Shown one piece after another: positions 1 through 13,200 of a DNA stretch of 64,000 nucleotides; the first letter of the stretch is position 1; each line of letters starts with the position of its first letter. Origin of the DNA: Arion vulgaris (Eukaryota > Mollusca > Gastropoda > Stylommatophora > Arionidae); NCBI GenBank assembly GCA_020796225.1, contig CM036756.1:53660616-53724615 (forward strand). The letters are read 5' to 3'. The notes under the pieces were generated by a model. That model saw only the letters and a program-made list of their open reading frames with translations, was not told where the DNA came from and did no database searches. The position numbers and the translations under genes are program-made.

Positions 1-1071
1 CTGGGTTGTTGAGCGTCATTTGCCCAAGTTACCAGTCTGTTTGTGGATTACTTGGTTATATTACTTTTATAGATAGTGTAAGAGGAACCGTCAGTTCTAC
101 TATATTAGTGCCATGTTGTAACAGAAATGCTTTCAATAGCTCTTAGATCTTTGCAAGCAGTAGCCTTGTGATCCTGACAGATTTAACCAAACTGGACAGG
201 GTCTTGAGAAGATTAAAACTAGCATTCAGATCCTCCAGGTTGGAGGTTGAAACGCAGGGCCAACAAGCATGTCTACGTTTTTAAAAAAAAGCAAATGATG
301 GAATGGCAGAATATTACACTTGGCACTGAGGTGGACACATCCAAATCTTGAAGTTCAATGAAAGCTACAGGAAAGTTGGTTGACTGAGAACATTGTAGGA
401 GGAAGTGCACCTAGCAGGCTGGTCATGGGACTCCATGAGAATGATGACCATTGACCAAGCACATTGTAGAGATTTCATGGTTACCCTACAAAAAGTAACA
501 CAAGGCTCACTGACTGTCCAGGAATAGTGGGATCCTTGCATGAAGAACCTATGACACAACAAATGCTAGATAACAAAAACAAAACAGGTTTGTATGTAGC
601 AATATATGAATGGGAATCATGAACGCTTACACAAGTATTAAAGAAAGAAACTATCTTTTGAGACATAGTACTCCATGCAAACTCTTGTCCTGGACAGAGA
701 GAATAAATATTGATATGATGTAGAGAAACATTGGCTAATAAATAATCTTGTATCGAAAACTGAAATATTTTATTTAGATTAAATATTACACTGGTTTGGA
801 GAGATCAGTAATGAAAGACATGCTTCTTTGAAGACTAGGCAGGAATGACCAAGTTGACGGTCGCAACATGCCATTATAGAAGACTGGAGAACAGTCTAGA
901 TATTGAGTATTTTTAGTAGGCTGTGTTGAAAACAACATTCTACAAAGAGTGTGCAACATAAAAAGATATATAAGATTTTTACACTATGTGTTTAATTAGC
1001 TTTGACTAGATCTTTGAGTTACCATCAAGAGAAATAATATTCTTTGTTAATTTTAAAATATTACACTGTAG
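1..1071. other. Intron sequence, nothing firmly identified
   Basis: No exon with splice sites and no repeat copy matching the families in this window stands out. A stretch near 670-900 (TGGACAGAGAGAATAA..) vaguely resembles the 3'-LINE fragments seen at 5.4 kb but is very decayed. Confidence 0.4.
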
Positions 1072-1240
1072 TAACATGTTGAGGGAGACCATGGAAGAAA
1101 CACGAGAAATTGCAGATGAGCGGGTACGAGGAGTTATGGAGGTGTATGAGCAACGTTTGGAAAGAATACAACGTAAAGTTGATGAGGATGATGAATGGGT
1201 TGCTAGTCTATTATACTACCAAAAACAGGCTAGAGTTGAG
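1072..1240 (+). CDS. Exon a: first recognisable exon, coiled coil
   Basis: Acceptor ...ACTGTAG before 1072 and donor GTATAG at 1241. The first base completes a split codon, then 56 codons run to a phase-0 end. The peptide begins NMLRETMEETREIADERV and contains VYEQRLERIQRKVDEDDEW. It is charged and helical, like the neck or early stalk of a kinesin-6. The incoming phase needs an upstream exon outside the recognisable sequence, so this is not the gene start. Confidence 0.7.
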
Positions 1241-4200
1241 GTATAGTATGTGTTTTGAAGTATGTGTTGTTGTTGTAAACTTCTTCTCCTTCGAACACTC
1301 TACAACGACCACTTGTTAACCATTCGGTGTGATTTGTATGTGATCTGAACCTGAGAACGATTGTACATTGTGCCAGTTACGCGCCTACAAGTGGGCCAGC
1401 ACATCTGATTTCTGCAACGCTTTTTATTTACTAGAGTAGCTTCTATAGGTCCTACATCAGTCTCCATTTACAACATGCCTTGTAGTTCGCAGTGGTGCTA
1501 TTCTTTGATTCCCTTGCGGTCCCCAACACCACACAGGCGTGTTGTAAACTAGAGACTGCTGAACTGGTCACTCTTTAGAAGTCATATACTAGGTTTGAAT
1601 ACTTTGGATCATGTAAATGTAGACATGTTGATTGATTGATAGAACCATCATCATTGCACTTCGGTGAGTTACTATATATGCTCCGAGCTCTTTCTTACAC
1701 AAGAAGATCTCAGCGACAGTGCACAAACTCTGCAGCGCCGCAGGATCCCGATGTAATTTAGAAGATGGTGAATATATTTTGTAGGAATCTGATTTTTTAA
1801 AACTATTTCTAATAAATTTGATCAGGGCAGCGGCTTACGTGCCTACTCTTCTCAATGTTGAACTGCCAAGGGTTCTTTTACATGCTCACAATAAACACAA
1901 GACCTAAGTTTTTTCGTTGGTCTCTGATAGGACTAGGAACTCGATATCACCTACACTGAGATTAGGATCTGTGGAAAAATGTTTATGGCCCTTTCCATGA
2001 TGTACTGATATGGTGTCATGAACATCAAGACTGATGTTTTTCATCTCATCTCTGTATACAGAGGTGAACTTTCTTCTAGTTCTCAGCTAGATAGGGAAAA
2101 GACATTGGCATACTTTGTGCATTTCCTAACATATCTGAGGACTTTCTCCATTGTTTATTTTATTTTGATGCAGATAAACAAATAAGTTGCCTTGTGGCAT
2201 CTTGTAAAGCTCGTTTCACACCATGGGGACATACATTCGGAATGTGATGTTAGGTCCATATTTTTCTTTGACCAACTGCATACAATAGGTAATTTTTATC
2301 ATTATGGGTGATCATTTAGCATTATTATATAAAGCCATTTGTTTGCACAATTTTTAGTCACAAATATGCCTTTGCAATTGTTGAACAGAAGTGAAATTTT
2401 CTTTGTTTCCTTACTTGGACTTCTTACATCAGACCAAAACACAAATAGCTTCAGTTAACTATATTATTTAATTCAGTTTGTTCATATAACCCCTTAGGTC
2501 TGGAAGAATCATCATCTTGGTTAGCCATATTTTTCCCGTAGGTTAGACATGCATGAAGAATGTGTTCTGCAGTCTATGGGCTCTGTGCACCAATCTGAAT
2601 TTTTCAGTACATATGACTTCTCAGTTTGTTGTGCAAAACACGTAATTACAAAATACTGTAGTTTTACAAATTACAAAAACAATGACAAAATACAGCAACG
2701 TTTCGACCAACAAGGCCTTTATCAAGCAAACGAACAAACAGGAGTGACAAATTAAAATGAAACACAAATGGACGACCAAATACAAACGTATCTAAGGAAA
2801 ATCCGGAATAAAAACGAATAACGAAATAAATGTAACACAAAAACACACATAAAAACTAGAAATAGAAAGGAAAAGAAACAATGAAACATCTAGTAAATAT
2901 ATAACTTGAATACATGCAACATATACCCATATAGATTACAAAGCATGGGAAGAGAAAGTACTAAGAAGCATAAGAATGGAATATAAAAGCAGTTTGTTGT
3001 GCCCTGTTTAGCTCTCTCTGTAGCCTGTTACGCCCTTGGTGTTTAGGGCAGCAACAAACACACTCCATTCTTCTCTATTCATGGCCTTCCTCTGTATTGT
3101 GTTCCAGCTATGATTCATTTCTTTCAGTTCTTGCTCTATCGTACTCCTCCAGGTTGTCTTGGGTCTTCCATGTTTTTGTTTACCCTCTGGAGTCCATCTC
3201 ACTACAGTTTTCGTGTCAGAGCCAGTCTCCATACCCATCACATGCCCAATCCATCTCCAGCATCGTCTTCAGATGATGGTGCTCATATTCTCTTGCTGAC
3301 ATCATGTGAGCAGTTCTTGGTTAGAGATAGTATTTGGCCAGAACACACATATAAGATTTTTCACAGACAAGCTGTATGCCCTGTTTAGCATCTGTGAATA
3401 ATTTGTTCTTTGCATGACATTTTGTGGTAGGAGGTCTGCAACTGAATGATTTTTTGCCTCCACTGTTTCTGTCTGATTTTCTTATAGTTTTAAATTCATT
3501 ATAGGATATCATTTTTGATATCTTTGATTGATGAATCTAGAGGCCAACATTTCATTTTCTATTTTGCCATAGTGGACTTGGATGCATTGCAATGCTGTTT
3601 CTTTGATGAGGATGCTGAGCTAAAACTAAAAGGGTGATAGTATATTCTTGAGACTATGTGTAGAGTCTTCAAAGTGCATGTAACACTAAATTTGCATTAG
3701 TGAGAACTTATCAACTTTGTGTGCATCTGCGATTTATGAGCATTTTGGTTGTCTCTGTTATGCCTTCCATTTCTTCTTTAAAATGTGTTTAGCATTTGTC
3801 TGTGGGTATGGCATTCTCTATTTCTTCTCTGCCTGGTGAGACAATATAGATTCCTGCTTCAATTAGCATATGTCTGTGGGTATGACATTCTCTATTTCTT
3901 CTCTTCCTGGTGAGACAATATAGATTCTTACTTCAATTAGCATATGTCTGTGGGTATGGCATTCTCTATTTCATATCTGCCTGGTGTCACAATATAGATT
4001 CCTACTTCAATTAGCATATGTCTGTGGGTATGGCATTCTCTATTTCTTATCTGCTTGGTGTCACAATATAGATTACTACTTCAATTAGCATATGTCTGTG
4101 GGTATGGCATTCTCTATTTATTATCTGCTTGGTGTCACAATATAGATTACTACTTCAATATTGCATATAAAATTGCCATAAGTATACAGTGTTGCTCCTG

Positions 4201-7200
4201 TCAGCTATGACTGGATAGGAGTGGTCAGACCTCTGTGTGTCGCCTTCGAATGCTCCATATCAACCACTTGTTAACCACTCTGCGATTTGTATATCTGAGC
4301 CTAAGAGCGATTGTATGTTGTGCCAGTTATGCGCTTACAAGTATTTCGCTACATCTGATTTCTGCTACACTTTTTATTTACTAGGGTGGCTTCTCTAGGT
4401 CCTACATCAGTTGCCTCTTACTTGTAGGTAGAAGTGGTACTTGCATTGTAGGTCGCAGTGGTACTACTTTTGCAGGCCCTGGCGCCACTCGGGCACTTTG
4501 TGGGTCTCTGTGGCTGAGTGGTTAAGCCCTTTGCCCTGCGAGTCGAAGGTCGTTGGTTCGAGTGCGGACCACGTCGTTCTGTTCACGAGTGCAGTTTTTC
4601 CAGAGACCCCTAGGATTGTTGCCGGAGCTATGGAGTTTGTGCTTTGTGCAATACTCTCAGTAGGTGGCGTGCCATTTCTGCTGAGAGGGACAGAGCCAGA
4701 TGGGGTAAAACCCGGTGCAATGAAGTCAATCCTTCGGCTTTAAAACCCTTTATTTCCTTGAAGAACATGGATGTTGACTAATGTCCTGAATAGAGAAGGA
4801 ATAGAAGATATGATTTCAGATTAGCCCATTAATTTTTACTGTAAATATTGATAACATTTGAAATGTTTGTTTTTGTTTCAGGAACAAGATGCTGAAATAA
4901 CTGATCTGAAAACACAGATTGAAACAATGAAAGATGAAATTGCTGACTTGAAAAATGAGGTGAGGTTAGAGAATGTTTTTTTCCAAGCGATTTTCCATTT
5001 ATCAGCCTTTTGTTGATATTATTGAGGGCTCAAATTGAGCTTCTTTGAGTTGTTAGTCATCTTAAAACATAAGGCATTAGATTTCATGTTAACATTATGC
5101 TGTGAACTCCATAAAAAACTATTTGCATACAGTCTACACTGTTAACTGTTATCATATTGTTCTTTTACATCTATATCCTCTTCATTTTTGTTCTTTTACC
5201 ATCTACTTTATCAACGGAGAGAAAGTAGAAAATATGAACAGTTTTGAATACCTCGGTTCACTGCTAACAAAAGATGGAAATGGGATGAAGTAAATTAAAA
5301 GAACAAACATAGCTTTACAAAAAATTCTTAGGTGCAACATATGGGTGTGAAGCATGGACATTTAATAAGGCAATGGAAAAATATAAATGTGCTTTTGAAT
5401 ATAAGTGTTACAGAAGAGTCTTTCGTCTATCATGGACAGAGAATAGAACAAATAGATCTATCCAGACAGATCTCAAAATCAAAGAAAACTGGCTGATGCT
5501 ACAAATAAGAAAGAGGAAACTGAGATATTTTGGACACGAAGTGCTGGAGAAGACCATCATGGAAGGAGGCATGTCGGCAAAGTGAAGAAGAGAAAGACCA
5601 CGGAGAAGATGGATTCAGGATGTAACTGATGGTTTGAACATGACGGCTGCAGAGGCAGGACATCTGGCCTATGAGAGAGAAATTCGGAGGGCTGTTGGGT
5701 TGGCAAAGTTCTGCTCGGGACAGGCTATTGAAGATGATGACCCTCTAACTGTATAAACTAAATATTACTGAAACTGCAGTGTAGTGCAGAGACTATAGAT
5801 ATGCTACTCATGATGTTGTTACTCATGATATTGCGAAGGGGTCGCTAATAACGAAGTTGATAAACAGGCTGCACCAGTGACCTGAGTTATATTTATTGAA
5901 AAACAGAGACTCAAATGGTTTGGCCACTTGGTCAGAATGAACCCAAATACACTAGTTGCAAGAGCGTACAACCTGAAAATAGAATCATCAAGAGGAAGGG
6001 GGCAGACCAAGAAAAGATGGGTTGATGGAGTTACAGACATCTTAAAACTCCACAATACCACAACATATCAAGCGACCGAGCGTGCATTATCTCGGAAACC
6101 GATCATCAGTTAAACCTGCTACGCCTAGCGCAAAAAAGCAGAGAAGGACAAAAGAAAAGAAAAAGGAGACCAGTGACCACATACCATGAAAATTTTGGAA
6201 TGCAAGTCCAAAAATCTTGGTGTGTGCGGTTAGATTACAGGAAACCCTAATTCTTTACTTGGGGTTCTAAATTACAAGTACCTCTGAAGTTGAGGGACAC
6301 TGATGATAAGGAAAGCAAGTTGTCATGCAAAAATCAGTCAGTGTGGCTATATTAGACATATGACTACACCTGAATTCATAGTAAGTGAATGGGAAAAAAC
6401 GTATAACGATAATCTGCTCATTTTTGTGTGTGAACTAATAGAAGATTTGTCATGTCGTGAGAACATAATAATAAATTTGATGTACACCCTAATGAAGTTG
6501 TGCATTTGCATTCTGTAAAAATGTTTTCTTATCATTTATTATTATTCTATATAATCTGAAGTTTACCTAAAATTTAGTAACAAAAATGTCTTTGCAATTG
6601 TTGAACAAATGTTCTTTTTCAAACACTCCATATTTACCACTTGTTCAACCACTCTGTGATCTGTATGTGATCGGAGCCCAAGAGCTATTGTGCCTTGTAT
6701 CAGTTATGCGCCTAAAAGTAGGCCAGCACATCCGATTTCTGCGACACTTTTTATTTACTAAGGTAGATTCCCTTGACCCCATACCTCAGTCGCCTCTTAC
6801 AACAGGCCTTGTAGGTCACAGTGTTATTATTCTTTGCTCCCCTTGTGAGCCCATCAACTCACGGGTGTGAACTAATGTTAAGTATACAGCACGTTAGAAA
6901 GTAGGGGTAAGTCAGAATCACACACAAATATGTGATGTTGCTAACAGCTGTTATTGGATAGAAACATAGTCAGAATTTTATGACAGTGTCACTTGGTGAA
7001 GACTATGGACTTTGTCTGGTGACAAACATGATGAACTATTGACCCGAACACGGAAGTGAAGCAATAGAAGTATGATTTGACCATAGTCCCACCTGTGTGT
7101 TGCTGGGACCCGCAAGGAAAGTCTAGTCACAAATTACAAAGTGGTTAACAAGTGATTGATATGGAGCGTTCGAAGAAGAAGACCGTAGCCCTTTTATTAT

Positions 7201-10200
7201 TTCCACAAATATTGATAACATTCTAATTGTTTGATTTTATTCCAGGAAAGAGACGCTGAGATAGCAGATCTTAAAACACAAATTAAAAACCTAAAAGTTG
7301 ATATCTCAAAGAACAAGGTGAGATCATAGCATATTTTATATTCTAGCCATGTTCCATAAGAAAAAACCATTTAGTGTTGTATTTATTGTACCGATGTTGA
7401 TATTTTTATCATCTCCCCCATGTAGTGTTACTATGCTTCCCATGTATGTAAATGTATTACATCATCATCAAATAGCTTGTCCTGAGCAGAACATTGCTAC
7501 CCCAACAGTATTTTGGAATTTCTCTCATAGGCCAGATGTCCTGCCTCTGCAGCCGTCATGTTCAAACCATCAGTTGCATCCTGGATCCATCTCTTCATGG
7601 TCTTTTCTTCTCTTTGCCGTTATGCCTCTTTCCAAGATGGACTTCTCCAGCCCTTCTTGTCTTTTTAAATGTCCAAAATATCCGTTTTCTCTTTCGTAAT
7701 TGTAGCATCAGCCAGTTTACTAAATGTATTTTTTTGTTGCTAATTCATAGATATCAATTTTTTTTGTCGTTGCACAGTTTAGCGTCAGAACTTCTTTCTT
7801 TTTTTGAGTTCTATATTCAATCCAACTTGTCTGTGCAGTTTGCTCGTTTATCTTTCAGTATGTTTATTAGGAATGGACCAATAATGTGTGATGTCATCTT
7901 CATATCATATTCAAAGTCTTATATTCTGGAGCGCCTGTGTATCCGGTGCTTGCAAGGGGAGAAAAGAGTAGTAACACTGCAACCTACAAAGCATGTTGTA
8001 AGAGGCAACTGAAGGAGGGGCCTAGGGAAGCTACCCTAGTAAATAAAAAACGTAGCAGAAATCAGATGTGCTGGCCTACTTGTAGGTGCATAGGGGCACA
8101 ATGTACAATCGCTCTTAGGGTTAGATCACATACAAATCACAAAGAGTGGTTAACAAGTGGTCGATATGGAGCGTTTGAAGAAGAAAAAAAGAACGTTCTG
8201 GAGAACATTGTCCATCCTATTCCACTAGGAATCTAATCTGCTGTTGTCTTCATCCTACCCAGGACAGTCAAGAAGCAACTAGCTGACATATTTCAATGTA
8301 TGCCTGACTAAAAATGTATACACTGATTCTGCACTCTCCCTTGGATACTTTGATTCTGCACTCTGAATGGTATCTGTGAACTACTAGAAACTGTGAAAGA
8401 AAGAACTACTGTTTCTTCCCAGGCATTATAAAAGGCGAACAAGAAGGCCTGCACTGTAAATAAACAAAACAGCAACAGAGACAGAAAAAAAAAAAACTTC
8501 AGGAAGATTCGGATGCCATAGTGGTATGATTGAATTTAGTGGAAATTTTTAATTCTCTGCGTTATGTTTCCTTTGATGCAACAATGACCGATGATGAATA
8601 GAAGTTTTATCATGTAGAGACTACACACAAATACTTTTGATGTACATCATAATGAAGCAACGATTATGTTCAATTTAATCTGGTCTTAGAAGAAGTATCT
8701 TCCTGACATCATCCAAAGACATGGAGGTGGACAGTCTCATGATGATGTAGACACAACTGGCACTCTGGAGTGTGTAGTGCTTGAATTCTATTCATATGAA
8801 TATTTAATGTTAAGTGTTTGAAGTTGAAAAATCTCTGTATGTAAGTTGAAAAGTACTTCAATCTCTGCATGTAAGTTGGTTGATGTGAACAGGGGGTTTT
8901 GAGTTTGTCATGTGTCTGTAGACATCTCTTCCAGTGTCTCTCATGGTCCATCTGCTCAGTCAAATATTTAAAAAAAAAATTATAAAGGCTTTTCTACATG
9001 GGGAATTGTTGCTGCGTTCTTGTCACCCCTTCTTAAAAAACTTGTCTGCTTTATAATTTCTGGCACATGCACAAATAAACAGTGTTGCTCATATCTGCTA
9101 TATCCGAATGGGAACAGTCAGACCTATTATGAGTCTGTCGCTTGAAACTTTTGAGTTTTTCTGCTGTAAAACTTAATAAACCAATAACCTGAACAAAGAA
9201 GAGAAGAAATAGTTATCAGTTATATGAGGACTATCATCATAGCACTCTGGATATGTCCATAGGTGCTCCGATCTCCGCCTCAGTAAATCCAGCAGCGACC
9301 CAACACGCCAGTTCGATGTTGATTAATCAATCTATCTTTTTGCATATTTAGTATGTCATTCTTTTCGGGCTTCACCAATATTGACCCCATCTCTTTCAAT
9401 CTGGTCAGCGAGTGGGATTGTGGGATTCACAGCCCTGAAACTCCTGTTCGGAAAGACTCTCAATGCGTGAAGAATGTCATTTCGATCCATGGCAGTGCCC
9501 TCTGATATTGTAGCCAAGCCAGCCAATCTATCAGCTCGTTCATTACCCCTAACTCCTGCGTGCCCAGGGACAAAAATGAAGGTGATTTCTCTGATCATTG
9601 TCTGTACCAGTACCTCCACCTAGGTAGTCTCAACATTCCTGATTTGACTTTACGAATCTCATGGAGTCACTGAGTATGAAAACACGAGAGTAGTTGTGAG
9701 ATGCCAACCATTTCACCGGCTCCGTAACCGCCCGAACCTCCATTGTCAAACTACTTGTGGTTGTTGCGAAGGCCCCACTGGCCTCTCTTATTATTTTCCT
9801 CCTGAGCGTGCTGAAAAAGCCCACAAACAGCGTTGTTGGCGAATGACTGAACCATTGGTGTAAATAACCACATCTGTATCATTGATGATGTCATTCAAGA
9901 GGCCTCCACCTCCATGTTAATCAGTGATAGAATATTTTGTTCACAGTTTTTCTTAATAGATGTAATAACTAGAAGAAATAGTTGTGATTTGACATTAGAG
10001 GATTTATTCTCAACACAAATATTGATATGATTCTAATTGTTTTATTCCATTTCAGGAAAAAGATACAGAAATAGCAGATCTTAAAACGCAAATTGAAAAC
10101 CTCAAAGCTGAAGTTTCTGACTCGAAGAACAAGGTGAGACTATAGTGGTTTTTACTAGCACCCTTCTAGCTGGGTTTTTTTGGGCCTTCTATGTCTCCTG

Positions 10201-13200
10201 TTTTCATTCAATTTTTGTCACTTTTTCCAAGCACATTCATTTAAATTAGCCCCTATATTGTCCTTAAGTGTCTGATAAAGACAGTGTTGTTGTGATGTAG
10301 GTTTTATTTTTCTTCTGCAACAGTTAATTAAATTTTATTTTACTTCAATAAATGATAGTGTTGTAATTCAAAATTGTATTTTAGAAAATGCACAGAATGA
10401 GACTTGATTTAAGAAGGAAGTACTGTAGTAAGACCATAAATTTCAATTAATGCAGCTTAACATGGTTCATTATATATCTTTTCAGAATACAGATGATTCA
10501 TTGGACATTGGTAACTCAGTTCTTATAGAAACATTAACACATAAATTGCAAGAAGCCCAAGACTTATGCAGAGTAAAGGTAAACAAGACATTCTCTCTTA
10601 TGCACCAGTGATAGTTTAAAAAAAAATTTTAAGTAGAAAATCTCCTGTATGGATTATCACATGAATCATTCCAGGGAAAGCTGCAGAAAAGGACAATAAT
10701 AAGGTAGTTGATGAGTTTAATAGATGCATACGTAGTCCAGGCTGTGCTTGAAACAATATCTAGAGGGGCCTGAAAGCGATACAAATATTATTGAAAGGGT
10801 GAGTTGGAGCAACTATGCAATGACAGAAATATTGTGAAAACTGACACAGACCTGTTAAGAACACCATAACTACCAGTATGCTAAGGCCACATTTCAAATG
10901 TCCATGTTGCAAGCTAGACTGAGAAGCTGGAGGTAAAAAAAATTTCTCTAAACTTTAAAAGAGATACCAGAAAACTATAGAAACAGGTAAAACAACTTAA
11001 CGATGATGTTACATTAAGCAACACAATGGTTGCAGTTAATAAAGATGAAAACATCCTTACAGGTGTAAAAGAAACGCAAATTTCTATATATGTCAATTTG
11101 GAATGTTGAGGCAGGGTTTGGGAATGCCACTATAATATTGATGATGTTTGTCCCACTGATTTAGTGATCAGGATTGCCGGTTATTGTGGGTTTCATGTCA
11201 GGATGACCGCTGGTCATTGCTTCATGGATGAACGATAGTAATTGGTAGTGCATTCCATCTTTATCCCATATCAATACCAGTATTACAGTTGACGTTAAGA
11301 CTGTACACTTGTAACACAGTGAACATAATTCATAACATATTGAACAACTACGATTTCATTGCCTTTACATGCATTTATTTGTGTATATGAGAACCACACA
11401 CACAACTACGTCCTCATCAGACCAATATGCATGTTGTTGTTTTTCTATCGTTACTAACACGTCACTCCTAACTACACAAGAACGTCATGTCTCGTAGTTA
11501 TGTGTTGCACTTCTACTTAGAGAGTGCAACACATAGTCTTAACTATATAATATCTAATTATACTACCTATCTATCTGACTAACTGTCCATTCCTCCGCTG
11601 CCACCTGGTGGAGGGGACTATGACACAGGTAAACAGTCAGTTGGTCACTTTGCAGAATCCTTTTCTCATGACGGCAACATTGAAGTTGGACCAAAGAAAC
11701 AAAAACAGATTTGTAATTAAAAATAAAATGAAGGATGAGATGAAGCCATATGGGAAGTGCCAATTACATCCATAGAAATGGAACAGAGAGTATCCAAATT
11801 AAAAATGAGAAAGTCACCAGGAGTTGTTGGCTTGTCAAATGAAATTAATCACGAACTTTGGATTGCAGCAAAATCAAAGCTATTATAAAATATATGAAAA
11901 CTGCAATTATCTTTTGGCTGATAAAAATTTTTGCTGAATATCAGAAGATGGACTACTTTCAATAATTGCTTTGTAATGTCAAAACTTTGGTCGGTCATGC
12001 TGTCAGAATGAAGTTTCGACATTATTTCAGGATCCATGTTTGATAATAGGTGAAATGGTTGTCCATCCTAGCTACGTAGCTTGTATGACTAGAAAATTAT
12101 TTATATCTGTATTGTTAAGTTTGAGAGCCGCAGTAGCATAGTTGTTAGGGAACTCGCTTCTTAGACTAGTGGTCCTGGTTCAATTCCAAAGTGTGCATGA
12201 AATTTTTCGGACCGTATCGACTCTCAGGTCAACCCAAGCCTCAATTGGGTACCAGAAAAAGCACTGGGAAGTTAAGGCGGTCTGCATGATGATGACCACA
12301 TCACCCACCGTATGCCGACGGTCAATACCCTATATACCTCAAGGTATAAAATGATCCCTTTACTTTTTTATTGTTCAGTTTGGCTGTATGTTAGTGATGT
12401 AATCAATTAACAAACTTATTGTTACAGAGTGAACAAATTTGTGAGCTAGAGTCACTTATCTCGGAAGCTGGAGAGGTGTACAACATGCACACCAAAGAAA
12501 TTTCCAAACTGTCAGAGGAAAAGACCTTCATTGAAAATCAGGTTAGTGTACTTCCAAGTCATTTATTTTGTTTTACATGAATGATAACTTTATGTTATGC
12601 ACAAGAATGATTTCCTCTTTGTTTTCTCTGACTTCAACTGCTGGCATGAGTCAGTTGTGATGGCTACAGTATAACTCCAGATGTGGTACTTTAAAGTGGG
12701 GTTTTCTATTTGTAATATCTTGCAGTTACCCATCTGTACAAATATGTTTCCTGTTGGATAATATACATACACTTTGACTGAAATTATGATTTGCCCATTC
12801 TACATGTTACTGGTACACAGAGTAGAGAACAAATAAATATGTCCAGAAAGAACTCAAATACAAAGAAAACTGGTTGATGCTACAAATAAGAATGAGAAGA
12901 TAGAAGGGTTGGTAAAGACCATTATAGAAAGAGGCATACCTGCAAAGAGAAGAAGACCACAGAGAAGATTGTTTAAGGATGTAACTGATGATATGAGCAT
13001 GGCGGCTGCAGAGGCGGAACATCTGGCCTGTGAGAAATTTCCAATCAGGATCAGCTTATAAACTGCAGTTTTATTAGGTTTGAGAATCCTGATTGTAAAT
13101 ACAATAACAGTGTGCTGTATTGCTTCTGCAATTGACATGCATTTAAAGGAAGATAAATTCAACTATGGAGTAAAGTCAACTATGTTGTGATGTTTAGTGA

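Noticed and set aside
3787..4165. CRISPR array
   Set aside because: Units are contiguous 74-bp tandem repeats with no unique spacers, and the genome is eukaryotic. The same applies to the 24-, 41- and 30/36-bp arrays.
4511..4580. Functional tRNA gene
   Set aside because: A and B boxes are present but the sequence does not fold as a full cloverleaf with a clear acceptor stem and it continues into a repeated SINE body with other copies at 24.7 and 33.1 kb.
7349..8012. Two overlapping open frames of 116 and 172 codons as genes
   Set aside because: They cross a reverse-strand LINE-C fragment and a SINE-A copy, and the hydrophobic translation comes from AT-rich antisense sequence.
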